Assembly: GCF_002807665.1 (NCBI RefSeq)
Contig: NZ_PEAY01000004.1
Coordinates: 534,604 to 598,603, forward strand
Source of the DNA: Neoalteromonas facilis
GTDB taxonomy: Bacteria > Pseudomonadota > Gammaproteobacteria > Enterobacterales > Alteromonadaceae
DNA: 64,000 nucleotides
Reading direction: 5' to 3'
The notes beneath the pieces were generated by a model. The model saw only the letters and a list, made by a program, of their open reading frames with translations. It made no database searches and was not told the DNA's origin. The position numbers and the translations under genes are program-made. How positions within the stretch are numbered: position 1 is the stretch's first letter; each line of letters starts with the position of its first letter. Shown in pieces: positions 27,467-36,578 of the stretch.

Positions 27467-29689
27467 TTAATTTAATACGTAGGGCTGACGGTACCCAAAC
27501 ATGCCTTCTTCTAACATTTCGCGGTTACTACGCGTAGAACCAATGCCCTTAAAAATAAACTGTAAGGCTATGCCAGAGTCGAACTCATTGGTGCTTTGAA
27601 CACCTCCGCCATCAAATCGGTTGCTCAAATGGCGCTGGGCGACGAATCTTACAGCCCAACAACAAGATTCATATTGTAACCCGAAGTATGATTCGATACT
27701 TCGATTTAAGTTCAGATCGCGATAATAGCGTCCTACCCAATGCCAAGTATCACTGATTGGCCAACTGGCAGATAGGCCTATTTGGTCTATCTGTTCACCG
27801 GACAGGTTTCTTACATAACGATGGCTCAATTGGATAAGGCTGTCTTCGCTTTGTCGATATTCTAGCGCCAAACTGCTGCGATCGATCTTCTCTGATTCAC
27901 TGGTTACTTGCACGTCAGTATGCAACAACCAGCGCTCACTCATACGCCAATCGACTTCAGCGGCTATAGCTGAACGATCTTGATCTTTTGCCGCCGCTAC
28001 AACTTTGTTGTTATCTAGGTAAAAAATCTGCCCTAAGCTAACCACAAGTTGCTCGCGATTGTTTTTATCTAGTAGGCGGCTGGTTACACCTAGGGTGATT
28101 TGATTATTGTCACTGATCCTATCTAGCCCAGTGAACTCCTGTCCGCGGAATAAACCATCAACATCATTGAGGAGTAAGGTGGTATCGTATAAACCAATGT
28201 TAGATTGGTCTTCGTAACTGGTATAAAGGTATTGAAACTGAGGCTCTAATGTCAGCGTAGAAAGTTGGTCATTCCATTCTTGTTGGCGTTCGAAGATAAC
28301 ATTTCCGTATAGCCTGACTTGCCCCAAGGTCCTGGAGACTTCCTCTTCAAGAGCAGTGCCTTCTATGTCGTCCTGCTTGTAATAGGTATTTAACAAGCTG
28401 GCTTCGGCTAAAAGCTCACCCCATTGACGCTGATAAGGCACCGATAACGTTGGCGCAATATGAAAACGCAATGCTTTGGGTTGCTCATCTAGCGCATTAT
28501 CGAAATAAGCGAGTTCTGAGTTAATCCTGATATTGAGTAAATCATGTAAAGACTGACGATATTCTAATTTAGTTTCAGGCAGGGCTCTATACGTACTGGG
28601 GTGATCACCAATGACTTCGAAGTCACGCAGTTGAGCTGTGAAGTCTAGTTGTTGCGTATAGTAGGAAACCCCAATCGTACGATACAAGTGAGTATCGGCG
28701 CGGTTATAAAAGTCAGAACCTAAGTCAACGAAATAGTTATCATCGCTCAATCCATTGAAATCAATATTCAGCTGCCAATTTTTTGCCAGTTGCCCTTGGT
28801 GGAATATACGATAAAAATAGCGATCGGTATCATCCCCTGTTAGCTCATCATCGTTGGGCAAATATTCAATATTTATGTCGCCGTAACCGCTTTTAAGCAG
28901 ATAACGAAACTCATTTTTTATTTGTAGCCCACGGTCCGTCATAATGCGGGGGGAGATTGTTAAATCGTAATTGGGCGCTATGTTCCAATAGAAAGGTTGC
29001 TCATAATCGATACCGGTTGCGCTGGAACTTGTGATATTGGGAAACAACAGTCCGGTTTGACGTTGAGTACTCACAGGGAACGCAAAATAGGGCAAATAAA
29101 ATACAGGAACCCCGCGTACATAAAACCGCGTGTTCTTTGCCTCGCCTAAGACCGACCCTTTTTCAATGCTGATTTCACTGGCCTTAATTTGCCAGTCTTC
29201 GCTGCCGATAGGGCAGGTAGTAAATGAAACATCCCGCAGTGAAATTCCACTGTTAGCATCAACCGAAATTTGATCGGCTGCACCATGACCGACGAAGCCG
29301 GTTAATTGGTAACGAGTCGAGATAAGATTAAGTTTCTGAGAGTTTGAGTCGACATTGACGGATTCACTTTCTACCCGCAACTGTTCACTTTGATAGGTGA
29401 CATCACCTTCGGCAAATACACTTTTCCCATCATCTTCAATAATGGCTTTTTCAGCACTGATAACGGCTCTTTCGCTGAAGATGTCTACATTTCCCTCGAA
29501 AAGCGCCGTCTGGTCCTCTATGATTTCTGCTTGGTTGGCGCGCACAATAACTTCACCGTCAGTGGTTAGCTGCTGGCTATTAAATGTCACAGGGGGAACC
29601 GCACAAAGCGCCAGAGGCTCTTGTGCTACAGCTTTGTGCGTGAATGCGCAAATCGCGCTGGTCAATATAATTTTAGACGAAAACTTCAA
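27467..29689 (-). CDS. lptD: LPS-assembly outer-membrane protein LptD
   Basis: A 740-residue protein that inserts lipopolysaccharide into the outer leaflet with LptE. A signal peptide (about residues 1-22) is followed by an N-terminal OstA/jellyroll domain (about 45-165) and a large C-terminal beta barrel. Mature cysteines C29, C159, C676 and C677 match the arrangement of the four disulfide cysteines in E. coli LptD. The start is a TTG at 29689: there is an in-frame stop shortly upstream and no nearby ATG, and no clear ribosome binding site. It heads the operon through apaH. Confidence 0.96.
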   Translation of the reverse strand: MKFSSKIILTSAICAFTHKAVAQEPLALCAVPPVTFNSQQLTTDGEVIVRANQAEIIEDQTALFEGNVDIFSERAVISAEKAIIEDDGKSVFAEGDVTYQSEQLRVESESVNVDSNSQKLNLISTRYQLTGFVGHGAADQISVDANSGISLRDVSFTTCPIGSEDWQIKASEISIEKGSVLGEAKNTRFYVRGVPVFYLPYFAFPVSTQRQTGLLFPNITSSSATGIDYEQPFYWNIAPNYDLTISPRIMTDRGLQIKNEFRYLLKSGYGDINIEYLPNDDELTGDDTDRYFYRIFHQGQLAKNWQLNIDFNGLSDDNYFVDLGSDFYNRADTHLYRTIGVSYYTQQLDFTAQLRDFEVIGDHPSTYRALPETKLEYRQSLHDLLNIRINSELAYFDNALDEQPKALRFHIAPTLSVPYQRQWGELLAEASLLNTYYKQDDIEGTALEEEVSRTLGQVRLYGNVIFERQQEWNDQLSTLTLEPQFQYLYTSYEDQSNIGLYDTTLLLNDVDGLFRGQEFTGLDRISDNNQITLGVTSRLLDKNNREQLVVSLGQIFYLDNNKVVAAAKDQDRSAIAAEVDWRMSERWLLHTDVQVTSESEKIDRSSLALEYRQSEDSLIQLSHRYVRNLSGEQIDQIGLSASWPISDTWHWVGRYYRDLNLNRSIESYFGLQYESCCWAVRFVAQRHLSNRFDGGGVQSTNEFDSGIALQFIFKGIGSTRSNREMLEEGMFGYRQPYVLN

Positions 29690-29767
29690 TACTTTTTGGC
29701 TCTATTCATGAGCGACTTTGGGGAAACTTACCCAGACTCACCGGTGTCATATGTTACGCTGGCGCTG

Positions 29768-29796
29768 ATTTTATGCTGTTATCTCACATTTACCAA
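29768..29796 (-). promoter_or_regulatory. predicted sigma-70 promoter of lptD operon
   Basis: On the minus strand TTGGTA, then 17 bases, then TAAAAT; the -10 lies about 80 bases before the lptD start codon. The spacing is ideal and the -10 matches at five of six positions. A sigma-E element, known for lptD in E. coli, was not seen. Confidence 0.5.
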
Positions 29797-29894
29797 GCCA
29801 ACATCAGTAAATAGTCGGTTTTTCTGCGAATTTCTTTTGTTGTAATGGTTGATCAGTTAGGATTTTTACAAGAATAAAAAGGGTATCGTTTTTC

Positions 29895-30722
29895 ATGGCA
29901 TATTGGGGAAAATTAGTAGGTTTTGTCTTGGGCTACATGGCTGGCAGGATCCCGGGGGCGATTCTTGGTCTCATTGTGGGCCATATGTTTGACAAAGGCT
30001 ACAGCCAAGATTTCAGCCAAATGGGTGGTTTTGGTCGCTTCTTCACTGATAAATCGAATTTCAAACAACAAGCTATATTCTTTCATACGTTGTTCGCAGC
30101 GCTAGGGCATCTTGCCAAGGCTGATGGCGCCGTGACTAGAGAAGAAATTGCGGTTGCTACACGGTTGATGGATGAAATGGGATTGGAAGGGGAGACGCGA
30201 GAGGCGGCTCAAAACGCATTTCGAGAAGGCAAGGCCGCAGATTACCCAATTCAAAGCACGATCAAAGCATTTGTGGATTCATGCCATGGCCGACGAGACA
30301 TCATTCAGATCCTACTTGAGATCTTGATCCAAGCCAGCTTTTCGGATGGGCGTTTGTCACCATCAGAGTATAAGGTGCTTGAAAAAGTCGCTCGTTCAGC
30401 GGGATTCAGACGCCAAGAGCTGGATTACTTAGTTAGCATGTATGAAGCGGAAATTCGCTTTCGAAGTGGTAGCCAGCAGCGCAGTCAGCAAAAAAGCTAT
30501 GGCGAAGCGCAAAAGACGGCTGATGCCTATCAAATTCTGGGAGTATCCTCCAAGGCAGATAACGCTGCGATTAAAAAGGCCTATCGCAAGTTAATGTCTG
30601 AACATCACCCTGATAAGTTAATGTCAAAAGGCTTGCCAGAGCAGGCTATGCAAGTCGCTAAACAAAAAGCCCAAGATATTCAATTGGCCTACGAGCATAT
30701 TAAATCAATCAGAGGCCTATAG
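29895..30722 (+). CDS. djlA: DnaJ-like co-chaperone DjlA
   Basis: A 275-residue inner-membrane J-protein. An N-terminal glycine-rich membrane segment (about residues 7-30, 'GFVLGYMAGRIPGAILGLIVGH') is followed by a TerB-like helical domain (about 55-185) and a C-terminal J domain (about 210-275) with the HPD tripeptide in 'SEHHPDKL'. It stimulates DnaK and affects envelope stress signalling in E. coli. It is divergent from lptD, as in E. coli, and abuts xerD. Confidence 0.95.
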   Translation: MAYWGKLVGFVLGYMAGRIPGAILGLIVGHMFDKGYSQDFSQMGGFGRFFTDKSNFKQQAIFFHTLFAALGHLAKADGAVTREEIAVATRLMDEMGLEGETREAAQNAFREGKAADYPIQSTIKAFVDSCHGRRDIIQILLEILIQASFSDGRLSPSEYKVLEKVARSAGFRRQELDYLVSMYEAEIRFRSGSQQRSQQKSYGEAQKTADAYQILGVSSKADNAAIKKAYRKLMSEHHPDKLMSKGLPEQAMQVAKQKAQDIQLAYEHIKSIRGL

Positions 30723-30723
30723 G

Positions 30724-31629
30724 GTGAATGTTGCGGCTGAAAACTTACAATTGCTGGAAGAGTTCCTTCAAGTATTGTGGTTAGAGAAAGGGCTAAGCGA
30801 AAATACGATTAGTGCGTACCGCTCAGACATACAGAAGTTTTTACAATACCTGGATGATGTCGGCCAACCAAAATCACTCAACACCATTGAGCAAGACGAT
30901 ATTCAAGGCTTTATACATTGTCGCAATGACCAAGGAATGAGTCATCGCAGTAATAGTCGGGCGATGAGTGCACTGCGGGCATTCTTCAGTTTTCAAGTCA
31001 ATATGCATCGGCGTAAGTCTAACCCATTGCGTCAGTTGACAAACCCCAAAGTGCAGGCTGCTTTGCCGAAAACGCTCACTGAATCTCAAGTCGAAGCCTT
31101 GCTAGCAGAGCCAAAAGAAGATGACCCTATTGAAATGCGTGATAAAGCAATGTTGGAAGTTCTGTATGCGACGGGCTTGCGTGTGTCTGAATTGATTGGT
31201 CTGGATATGTCGGCAGTGTCTTTGGTGCAAGGCGTAGTACGAGTGACGGGAAAGGGGGGCAAAGAGCGTCTCGTTCCACTTGGTGAGACTGCGGTTGATT
31301 GTCTACAGTCATACTTGCGCATGGCTCGACCAGAATTAATGGTCAACAAAAGCGACGTGTTATTTCCCAGTCGGCGCGGACGTCAAATGACTCGTCAAAC
31401 GTTTTGGCATCGCATTAAGCATTATGCGGTGAGGGCGAATATTAATGTTGACCTGTCACCACATACCTTGCGCCACGCCTTTGCCACTCATTTATTGAAC
31501 CATGGTGCTGACTTACGCGTTGTGCAAATGTTGTTAGGCCATAGTGATCTATCGACTACTCAAATTTACACGCATGTGGCCAAAGAAAGATTACAAACAA
31601 TCGTCAGTCAACATCATCCAAGAGGCTAA
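30724..31629 (+). CDS. xerD: tyrosine recombinase XerD
   Basis: A 301-residue site-specific recombinase that, with XerC, resolves chromosome dimers at dif under FtsK control. The catalytic set is complete: R153 (GLRVSEL), K177, H247 and R250 (HTLRH), H273 (LGHSDLS) and the nucleophile Y282. An N-terminal SAM-like core-binding domain covers about residues 6-95. The start is GTG at 30724, one base after the djlA stop. The classical downstream partner dsbC follows, so this is the chromosomal XerD and not an integrase. Confidence 0.95.
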   Translation: MNVAAENLQLLEEFLQVLWLEKGLSENTISAYRSDIQKFLQYLDDVGQPKSLNTIEQDDIQGFIHCRNDQGMSHRSNSRAMSALRAFFSFQVNMHRRKSNPLRQLTNPKVQAALPKTLTESQVEALLAEPKEDDPIEMRDKAMLEVLYATGLRVSELIGLDMSAVSLVQGVVRVTGKGGKERLVPLGETAVDCLQSYLRMARPELMVNKSDVLFPSRRGRQMTRQTFWHRIKHYAVRANINVDLSPHTLRHAFATHLLNHGADLRVVQMLLGHSDLSTTQIYTHVAKERLQTIVSQHHPRG

Positions 31630-31799
31630 ATGGTAGAGTGACGTATGCGACTTAGGTATTCGATTAACTACCTAACTATCGCGGCAAGACATTTCTGACG
31701 AGGGATTATTCTGCTAGTATGCGAGGCAATTATTGAGCGCTGATGTTTTTAAATGAAACTTAAGCGTTTAAATACCGGTCTATAGCATGAAAGAAGTTA

Positions 31800-32528
31800 A
31801 TGAGAAGGTTATTAGTGAAATCTATAGTTAAAGCGTTGTGTTTAGGTGTTGTTGTCCTTACCAGTACGTCGTTGAGTGCAGAAACATTCGACGCAGTGAA
31901 AAATAAAATCGAAACTAAAATTTCGATTCCTATCAATGCGATTGCTGAATCTCCAGTACCTGGTTTATTGCAGTTGAATACCGAGAAGGGCTTATTTTAT
32001 TCGAGTATGGACGGTACCTATTTATTGCGCGCTAACATTTATAACCTTGATGAAGGGATGCGCAATGAAACTGAAATGGCAATGCTGGGTATCCGGGTCG
32101 AAGGGCTAAAGCAATTTGAAGGTCAAACCATTGACTTTAAAGCGGAAAATGAAAAGTATGTGCTCAATGTTTTCACTGATATTACATGCGGATATTGCCG
32201 TAAATTGCACCGTGAAATTGACGAGTTGAACGACCTTGGTATCACAGTTCGATACTTGGCATTTCCTCGTTCAGGCCTAAACAGTCAAGGGTATCAAAAC
32301 ATGGTATCGGTTTGGTGTTCAGACAATCCACAAGAAGCCATGACTGAGGCTAAACTGGATGATAGTGTTGAACCGAAAACGTGCGAGAATAGTGTTGCTG
32401 AGCAGTATATGTTTGGGCAAAAAATTGGTGTGACTGGTACGCCGAATATGGTCATGTCTAATGGAACAATTATTCCGGGCTATCAGCCTGCAAAAGTACT
32501 TGAGCAGGTGTTAAAGGATAATTCATAA
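31800..32528 (+). CDS. dsbC: periplasmic disulfide isomerase DsbC
   Basis: A 242-residue periplasmic protein-disulfide isomerase. A signal peptide ends near LSA|E (residue 27). An N-terminal dimerisation domain (about 28-85) is followed by a thioredoxin domain with the active site C130-G-Y-C133 and the cis-proline loop 'TGTPNMV'. A second cysteine pair (in 'VWCSDN' and 'KTCENS') matches the structural disulfide of DsbC. The xerD-dsbC-recJ order is conserved in enterobacteria. Confidence 0.96.
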   Translation: MRRLLVKSIVKALCLGVVVLTSTSLSAETFDAVKNKIETKISIPINAIAESPVPGLLQLNTEKGLFYSSMDGTYLLRANIYNLDEGMRNETEMAMLGIRVEGLKQFEGQTIDFKAENEKYVLNVFTDITCGYCRKLHREIDELNDLGITVRYLAFPRSGLNSQGYQNMVSVWCSDNPQEAMTEAKLDDSVEPKTCENSVAEQYMFGQKIGVTGTPNMVMSNGTIIPGYQPAKVLEQVLKDNS

Positions 32529-32546
32529 TCCATCATCCACTTGTTG

Positions 32547-32564
32547 GCGTGGCTCTGGCCACGC
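32547..32564 (+). other. inverted repeat between dsbC and recJ
   Basis: GCGTGGC and GCCACGC form a 7-bp stem around TCTG. No T tract follows directly, so it is a hairpin that may slow or partly end transcription and not a clear terminator. Confidence 0.35.
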
Positions 32565-32589
32565 TATTAGCGTTTTCAATTAAAACTTA

Positions 32590-34323
32590 ATGTCACTGAA
32601 TATTCTGCGAAAACATGCGTCGAGTCTCGATGCCCTTCCAGACTGGATGAATGAAGTTGATGTTCATCCTGTCCTAAAACGTATATTTCTTGATCGTGGT
32701 ATCAGCGCGCCAGAGCAACTTGTTACTCATGCACAAGCCTTAGCCAGTTATCATCAATTGCTCGGGGTTGATACAGCCATTGAACGCCTCGTTACTGCAC
32801 TAAAAAAACAGCAACGCATTGTTATTGTGGGAGATTTTGACGCGGACGGTGCCACTAGTACTGCCCTGTGCTTATTGGCTTTGACTGATATGGGGGCTAA
32901 AAACCTCGATCATGTTGTCCCCAATCGTTTCGAATATGGCTATGGCCTGACGCCCCAGATTGTTGATGTTACACACCAACTAGGAGCTCAGCTTATCATT
33001 ACCGTTGACAACGGCATTTCGTGTCACGCTGGCGTTCAGCACGCCAAATCATTGGGTATTGATGTTATTGTCACCGATCATCATTTACCTGCCGAAACAT
33101 TGCCTCCAGCTGATGCCATAGTGAATCCGAATCAGCCAGGATGCGGATTTCCGTCCAAATCTTTGGCCGGCGTTGGCGTTGCATTTTATTTAATGGCAGC
33201 GCTACGCGCTCGATTAAATGACATTGGCTGGTTCAATGACCTTGGTATAGCCCCGCCTAAAATGGCTCAGTATTTAGATTTAGTCGCGGTCGGCACCGTT
33301 GCTGATGTGGTGACACTGGACCATAATAACCGTGTTTTGGTTTATCAAGGTTTGCAACGCATTCGCGCAGGTCAATGTCGGCCGGGAATATTAGCGTTGT
33401 TAGAGGTAGCGCAGCGTACCCCCGATTTACTGACATCAACGGACTTGGGTTTTGTTATTGGTCCGCGATTAAATGCAGCGGGTAGATTAGATGATATGTC
33501 ATTAGGTATTGCCTGTTTACTAACGGGGGACAAACAGCACGCGCGTTCAATTGCCATGGAGCTTGATCGGTTAAATCAAGAGCGCAAGCAGATTGAGCAT
33601 TCGATGCAACAAGATGTATTAGCCTCATTACCTGATATTGACACTTCATCGGAGTCGCTGACCAATGGCGTCGTGCTTTTTCAGGAAGGCTTTCATGCCG
33701 GTGTGATTGGTATTGTGGCGGGGCGTATAAAGGATAAAGTTGGGCGTCCGACGATTATATTTGCGCAAGAAAATGAGACCGAGCTAAAAGGATCGGCGCG
33801 CTCAATTTCGGGAGTGCACATACGAGACGCGTTAGCGTTAGTCGATAGCCAACATCCAGGGTTAATCAGCAAATTCGGTGGCCATGCGATGGCCGCTGGA
33901 CTCAGTATTAAAAAAGCGGATCTAGATACATTTAGCCAAGCGTTCAATCAAGCGTTAGCGCAGTGGCAGGAACAAATTCAACAGGTTAAAGCGGTGTACT
34001 CTGATGGTGAGTTACCTTCAGACTGCTTTTCTTTACAGTTTGCCCAGCAACTAAAATATGCCTGCCCATGGGGGCAAGGGTTCCCTGAACCGTTATTTGA
34101 CGGTCATTTTACCCTTGTTCAACAACGTATTGTGGGTGAAAAGCATTTGAAGCTGCTCGTCGCAACACCAGAGGGGGAATTGGTAGATGCCATTGCATTT
34201 AATGTGGATACCAGTGAATGGCCCAATAACAGCAAGCAGTCTGCACACTTAGCTTATAAACTCGACGTCAACGAATTTCGAGGCAAGCGCAGTTTACAGT
34301 TACTTGTCGAGGCGTTGCTCTAA
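32590..34323 (+). CDS. recJ: single-stranded-DNA-specific exonuclease RecJ
   Basis: A 577-residue 5'-3' single-strand exonuclease of recombination and mismatch repair. DHH phosphoesterase motifs are visible: 'VGDFDADGATSTA' (motif I), 'TVDNGISC' (II), 'VTDHHLP' (III), and the DHHA1 'KFGGHAMAAGLS' near residue 435. A C-terminal OB fold follows. Its stop shares one base with the start of the next small gene (TAATG), so the two are coupled. Confidence 0.97.
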   Translation: MSLNILRKHASSLDALPDWMNEVDVHPVLKRIFLDRGISAPEQLVTHAQALASYHQLLGVDTAIERLVTALKKQQRIVIVGDFDADGATSTALCLLALTDMGAKNLDHVVPNRFEYGYGLTPQIVDVTHQLGAQLIITVDNGISCHAGVQHAKSLGIDVIVTDHHLPAETLPPADAIVNPNQPGCGFPSKSLAGVGVAFYLMAALRARLNDIGWFNDLGIAPPKMAQYLDLVAVGTVADVVTLDHNNRVLVYQGLQRIRAGQCRPGILALLEVAQRTPDLLTSTDLGFVIGPRLNAAGRLDDMSLGIACLLTGDKQHARSIAMELDRLNQERKQIEHSMQQDVLASLPDIDTSSESLTNGVVLFQEGFHAGVIGIVAGRIKDKVGRPTIIFAQENETELKGSARSISGVHIRDALALVDSQHPGLISKFGGHAMAAGLSIKKADLDTFSQAFNQALAQWQEQIQQVKAVYSDGELPSDCFSLQFAQQLKYACPWGQGFPEPLFDGHFTLVQQRIVGEKHLKLLVATPEGELVDAIAFNVDTSEWPNNSKQSAHLAYKLDVNEFRGKRSLQLLVEALL

Positions 34324-34613
34324 TGAATCGCAAAGCGCGCAACAAACAGGTTGACAGTATGCTCAACAAGCATCCTCAGCTAACGCATTCCGAGCAGTGT
34401 AAAGTCGTTTCACATGTGCAGCGGATGGAAGATGATTGGTACATCAATACGCTGATGCTTGAAGGCTATGAAATCCCGTTTATCTATAAACGTAAGCAAC
34501 CTTACCAATCGTTGAAAGGGGCGCGCGTGAATCTCACTTACTATCCTCACAGCCAAATAATTGCTGGGATTGAGTTTGAAACCATGAAAGTGGTGCGATT
34601 AAAGCGTAGCTAG
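34323..34613 (+). CDS. small conserved-looking protein of unknown function between recJ and recO
   Basis: A 96-residue basic protein without signal or membrane segment. The N-terminal half is helical and charged, and the C-terminal half is beta-like ('YEIPFIYKRKQPYQSLKGARVNLTYY', quoted in part). It starts inside the recJ stop codon and ends two bases before the recO start, so it is made with two DNA-repair proteins. I do not recognise the family. A role in repair is inference from position alone. Confidence 0.8.
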   Translation: MNRKARNKQVDSMLNKHPQLTHSEQCKVVSHVQRMEDDWYINTLMLEGYEIPFIYKRKQPYQSLKGARVNLTYYPHSQIIAGIEFETMKVVRLKRS

Positions 34614-34615
34614 CC

Positions 34616-35344
34616 ATGATCAAAGACAGTTGCCAAGGCTATGTATTACACCGCTTACCTTATCGCGAAACCAGTTTATTGGTGGACTTGATAACGCGTG
34701 AGCAGGGTAAGGTTAGAGTGGTGGCAAAAGGTGTACGCGGCAGCAAGTCGGACCGCAAAAGCCTACTTCAGCCATTCCAGCTTCTGGAATGTCGAGTGAC
34801 GGGTCGAAATGAATTAAAGAATCTTGGTCACGTCGAGGCTATGGCTTCACGCATTGAGCTCCAGCACCAGTCATTATTCTGTGGGCTTTACTTAAATGAG
34901 CTGGTGTCACGCGCTTTGCCGATAGATTTACCCAGTGAAGAAATATTCGACGCCTATCAAGACGTATTGCGGCAACTTTGTGCACTGAGCGTAGAGTCTT
35001 ATTCCGCACATATTGAGGTCTTGTTGCGAGAATTTGAACTGCATCTTCTATTGAGATTAGGTTACCTGCCTGACTTTAATCATTGTGGCGCAACAGGTCT
35101 GCCGCTGTACGATAATGATCACTATGAATTTATTCCGGATACAGGATTTGTGGCAGTAGCAAATACGTCTGTGTCGACAGGCAATAAAATTGTATTCAAA
35201 GGCTGTGATATTCTGTCTATTGCCAACCACGATTGGCATGCAGATAGCCTGCGTGCGGCCAAACATTTAATGCGATTAGCCTTGCCTGTCGTGATTGGTG
35301 ATAAACCACTGCGCAGTCGAGCACTATTTGCACAAGTTAAGTAA
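34616..35344 (+). CDS. recO: DNA repair protein RecO
   Basis: A 242-residue recombination mediator that loads RecA on SSB-coated DNA with RecR and anneals strands. The N-terminal OB fold opens with 'GYVLHRLPYRETSLLVDLITREQGKVRVVAKGVRGSKS' (residues about 8-45, quoted in part), diagnostic of the family, and a helical C-terminal domain follows. It precedes pdxJ-acpS, the order common in gammaproteobacteria. Confidence 0.94.
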   Translation: MIKDSCQGYVLHRLPYRETSLLVDLITREQGKVRVVAKGVRGSKSDRKSLLQPFQLLECRVTGRNELKNLGHVEAMASRIELQHQSLFCGLYLNELVSRALPIDLPSEEIFDAYQDVLRQLCALSVESYSAHIEVLLREFELHLLLRLGYLPDFNHCGATGLPLYDNDHYEFIPDTGFVAVANTSVSTGNKIVFKGCDILSIANHDWHADSLRAAKHLMRLALPVVIGDKPLRSRALFAQVK

Positions 35345-35428
35345 GCTTGTCCTAAACTCAACGGATACTCCGTGGTAACATTGCGTCCAATCCCCGCACA
35401 AAACCTTATTCGACTATGAGGCTTAGCT

Positions 35429-36190
35429 TTGAAAGATATCTATTTAGGTGTAAACATCGATCATATCGCCACGTTACGAAATGCTCGCGGCACTCAATAC
35501 CCCGATCCTGTGCATGCAGCGCAAGTTGCTGAAGCAGCAGGCGCTGATGGCATCACCGTACACCTGAGAGAGGACCGTCGCCACATTCGTGATCGTGACG
35601 TTGAGCTTCTAAGTGAAACAATACAAACACGCATGAATTTAGAAATGGCAGTAACGCCTGAGATGCTCGCTATCGCACAGCGTATAAAGCCAACGTTTTG
35701 CTGCTTAGTGCCTGAAAAAAGAGAAGAGCTGACGACTGAAGGCGGTTTAGATGTATTGGGCAATTTTGCTGCGATTAAAGACGCCTGCCAGCAATTAGCA
35801 GAAGCCAATATTTTAGTCTCGCTTTTTATTGATGCTGATGAGAAACAAATTGATGCGGCGAAAGATTGCGGCGCACCCTTCATTGAAATTCACACTGGGC
35901 AATACGCAGATGCAAAAACTTTGAGTGAGCAAACGAAGCAGTTAGCGCAACTTAAAAAGGGCATAGTGTATGCTGATAGCATTGGACTCGAAGTGAATGC
36001 CGGGCATGGATTGCATTATCACAATGTGAAGCCCATCGCAGCAATCCCACAGGTTGTTGAATTAAACATTGGCCATGCCATTATCGCCAGAGCAGCTTTT
36101 GATGGTTTACATAAGGCGGTTGTTGATATGCGTGCGTTGATGCAAGAGGCGCGGTTGCAAGCATCGCATACAGTATACAGCGAGAAATAG
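35429..36190 (+). CDS. pdxJ: pyridoxine 5'-phosphate synthase
   Basis: A 253-residue TIM-barrel enzyme that condenses 3-amino-2-oxopropyl phosphate with deoxyxylulose 5-phosphate. Seen are '[16 protein letters not shown]' near the start, '[16 protein letters not shown]', and the C-terminal '[12 protein letters not shown]' phosphate-binding loop. The start is TTG at 35429, supported by GAGG eight bases upstream; no in-frame ATG or GTG is close. AcpS follows after three bases. Confidence 0.96.
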   Translation: MKDIYLGVNIDHIATLRNARGTQYPDPVHAAQVAEAAGADGITVHLREDRRHIRDRDVELLSETIQTRMNLEMAVTPEMLAIAQRIKPTFCCLVPEKREELTTEGGLDVLGNFAAIKDACQQLAEANILVSLFIDADEKQIDAAKDCGAPFIEIHTGQYADAKTLSEQTKQLAQLKKGIVYADSIGLEVNAGHGLHYHNVKPIAAIPQVVELNIGHAIIARAAFDGLHKAVVDMRALMQEARLQASHTVYSEK

Positions 36191-36193
36191 ACG

Positions 36194-36574
36194 ATGATTG
36201 TAGGACTGGGCACCGATATTGTTGAGATTGATCGCATTGAAGCACATTGTAAAAAGTCTTCGCGTTTAGCTGAGCGTGTATTGACCGATGCCGAAATGCT
36301 TGTGTATACCAATCATCTGCATCCTGCACGTTATTTAGCTAAGCGCTTTGCTGCCAAAGAGGCAGCAGTTAAAGCATTAGGTACTGGTATTGGCAATGGT
36401 ATCAGTTGGCATCACGTGGAAATTAAGAATAATGATTTGGGCCAACCACAGCTTCATTTTTCTGGCGAGTTTGCGCGCTTGTGCGAAGAACGAGGCGTTT
36501 GTTCTAGTGCAATCTCTATTTCAGATGAAAAACATTACGCTGTTGCAACAGTGATCCTCGAGTCAGCAGGCTAG
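36194..36574 (+). CDS. acpS: holo-[acyl-carrier-protein] synthase
   Basis: A 126-residue phosphopantetheinyl transferase that converts apo-ACP to holo-ACP. 'GLGTDIVEIDRI' (magnesium aspartate near residue 8) and 'KRFAAKEAAVKALGTGI' (glutamate and lysine, about 55-71) are the two family signatures. It lies between pdxJ and rlmD with very short gaps, so it belongs to the same transcript. Confidence 0.96.
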   Translation: MIVGLGTDIVEIDRIEAHCKKSSRLAERVLTDAEMLVYTNHLHPARYLAKRFAAKEAAVKALGTGIGNGISWHHVEIKNNDLGQPQLHFSGEFARLCEERGVCSSAISISDEKHYAVATVILESAG

Positions 36575-36578
36575 GGCG

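Noticed and set aside
30724-31629. Integrase of a mobile element
   Set aside because: The gene is the chromosomal xerD: it is flanked by djlA and dsbC-recJ, and no att repeats or cargo genes are present.
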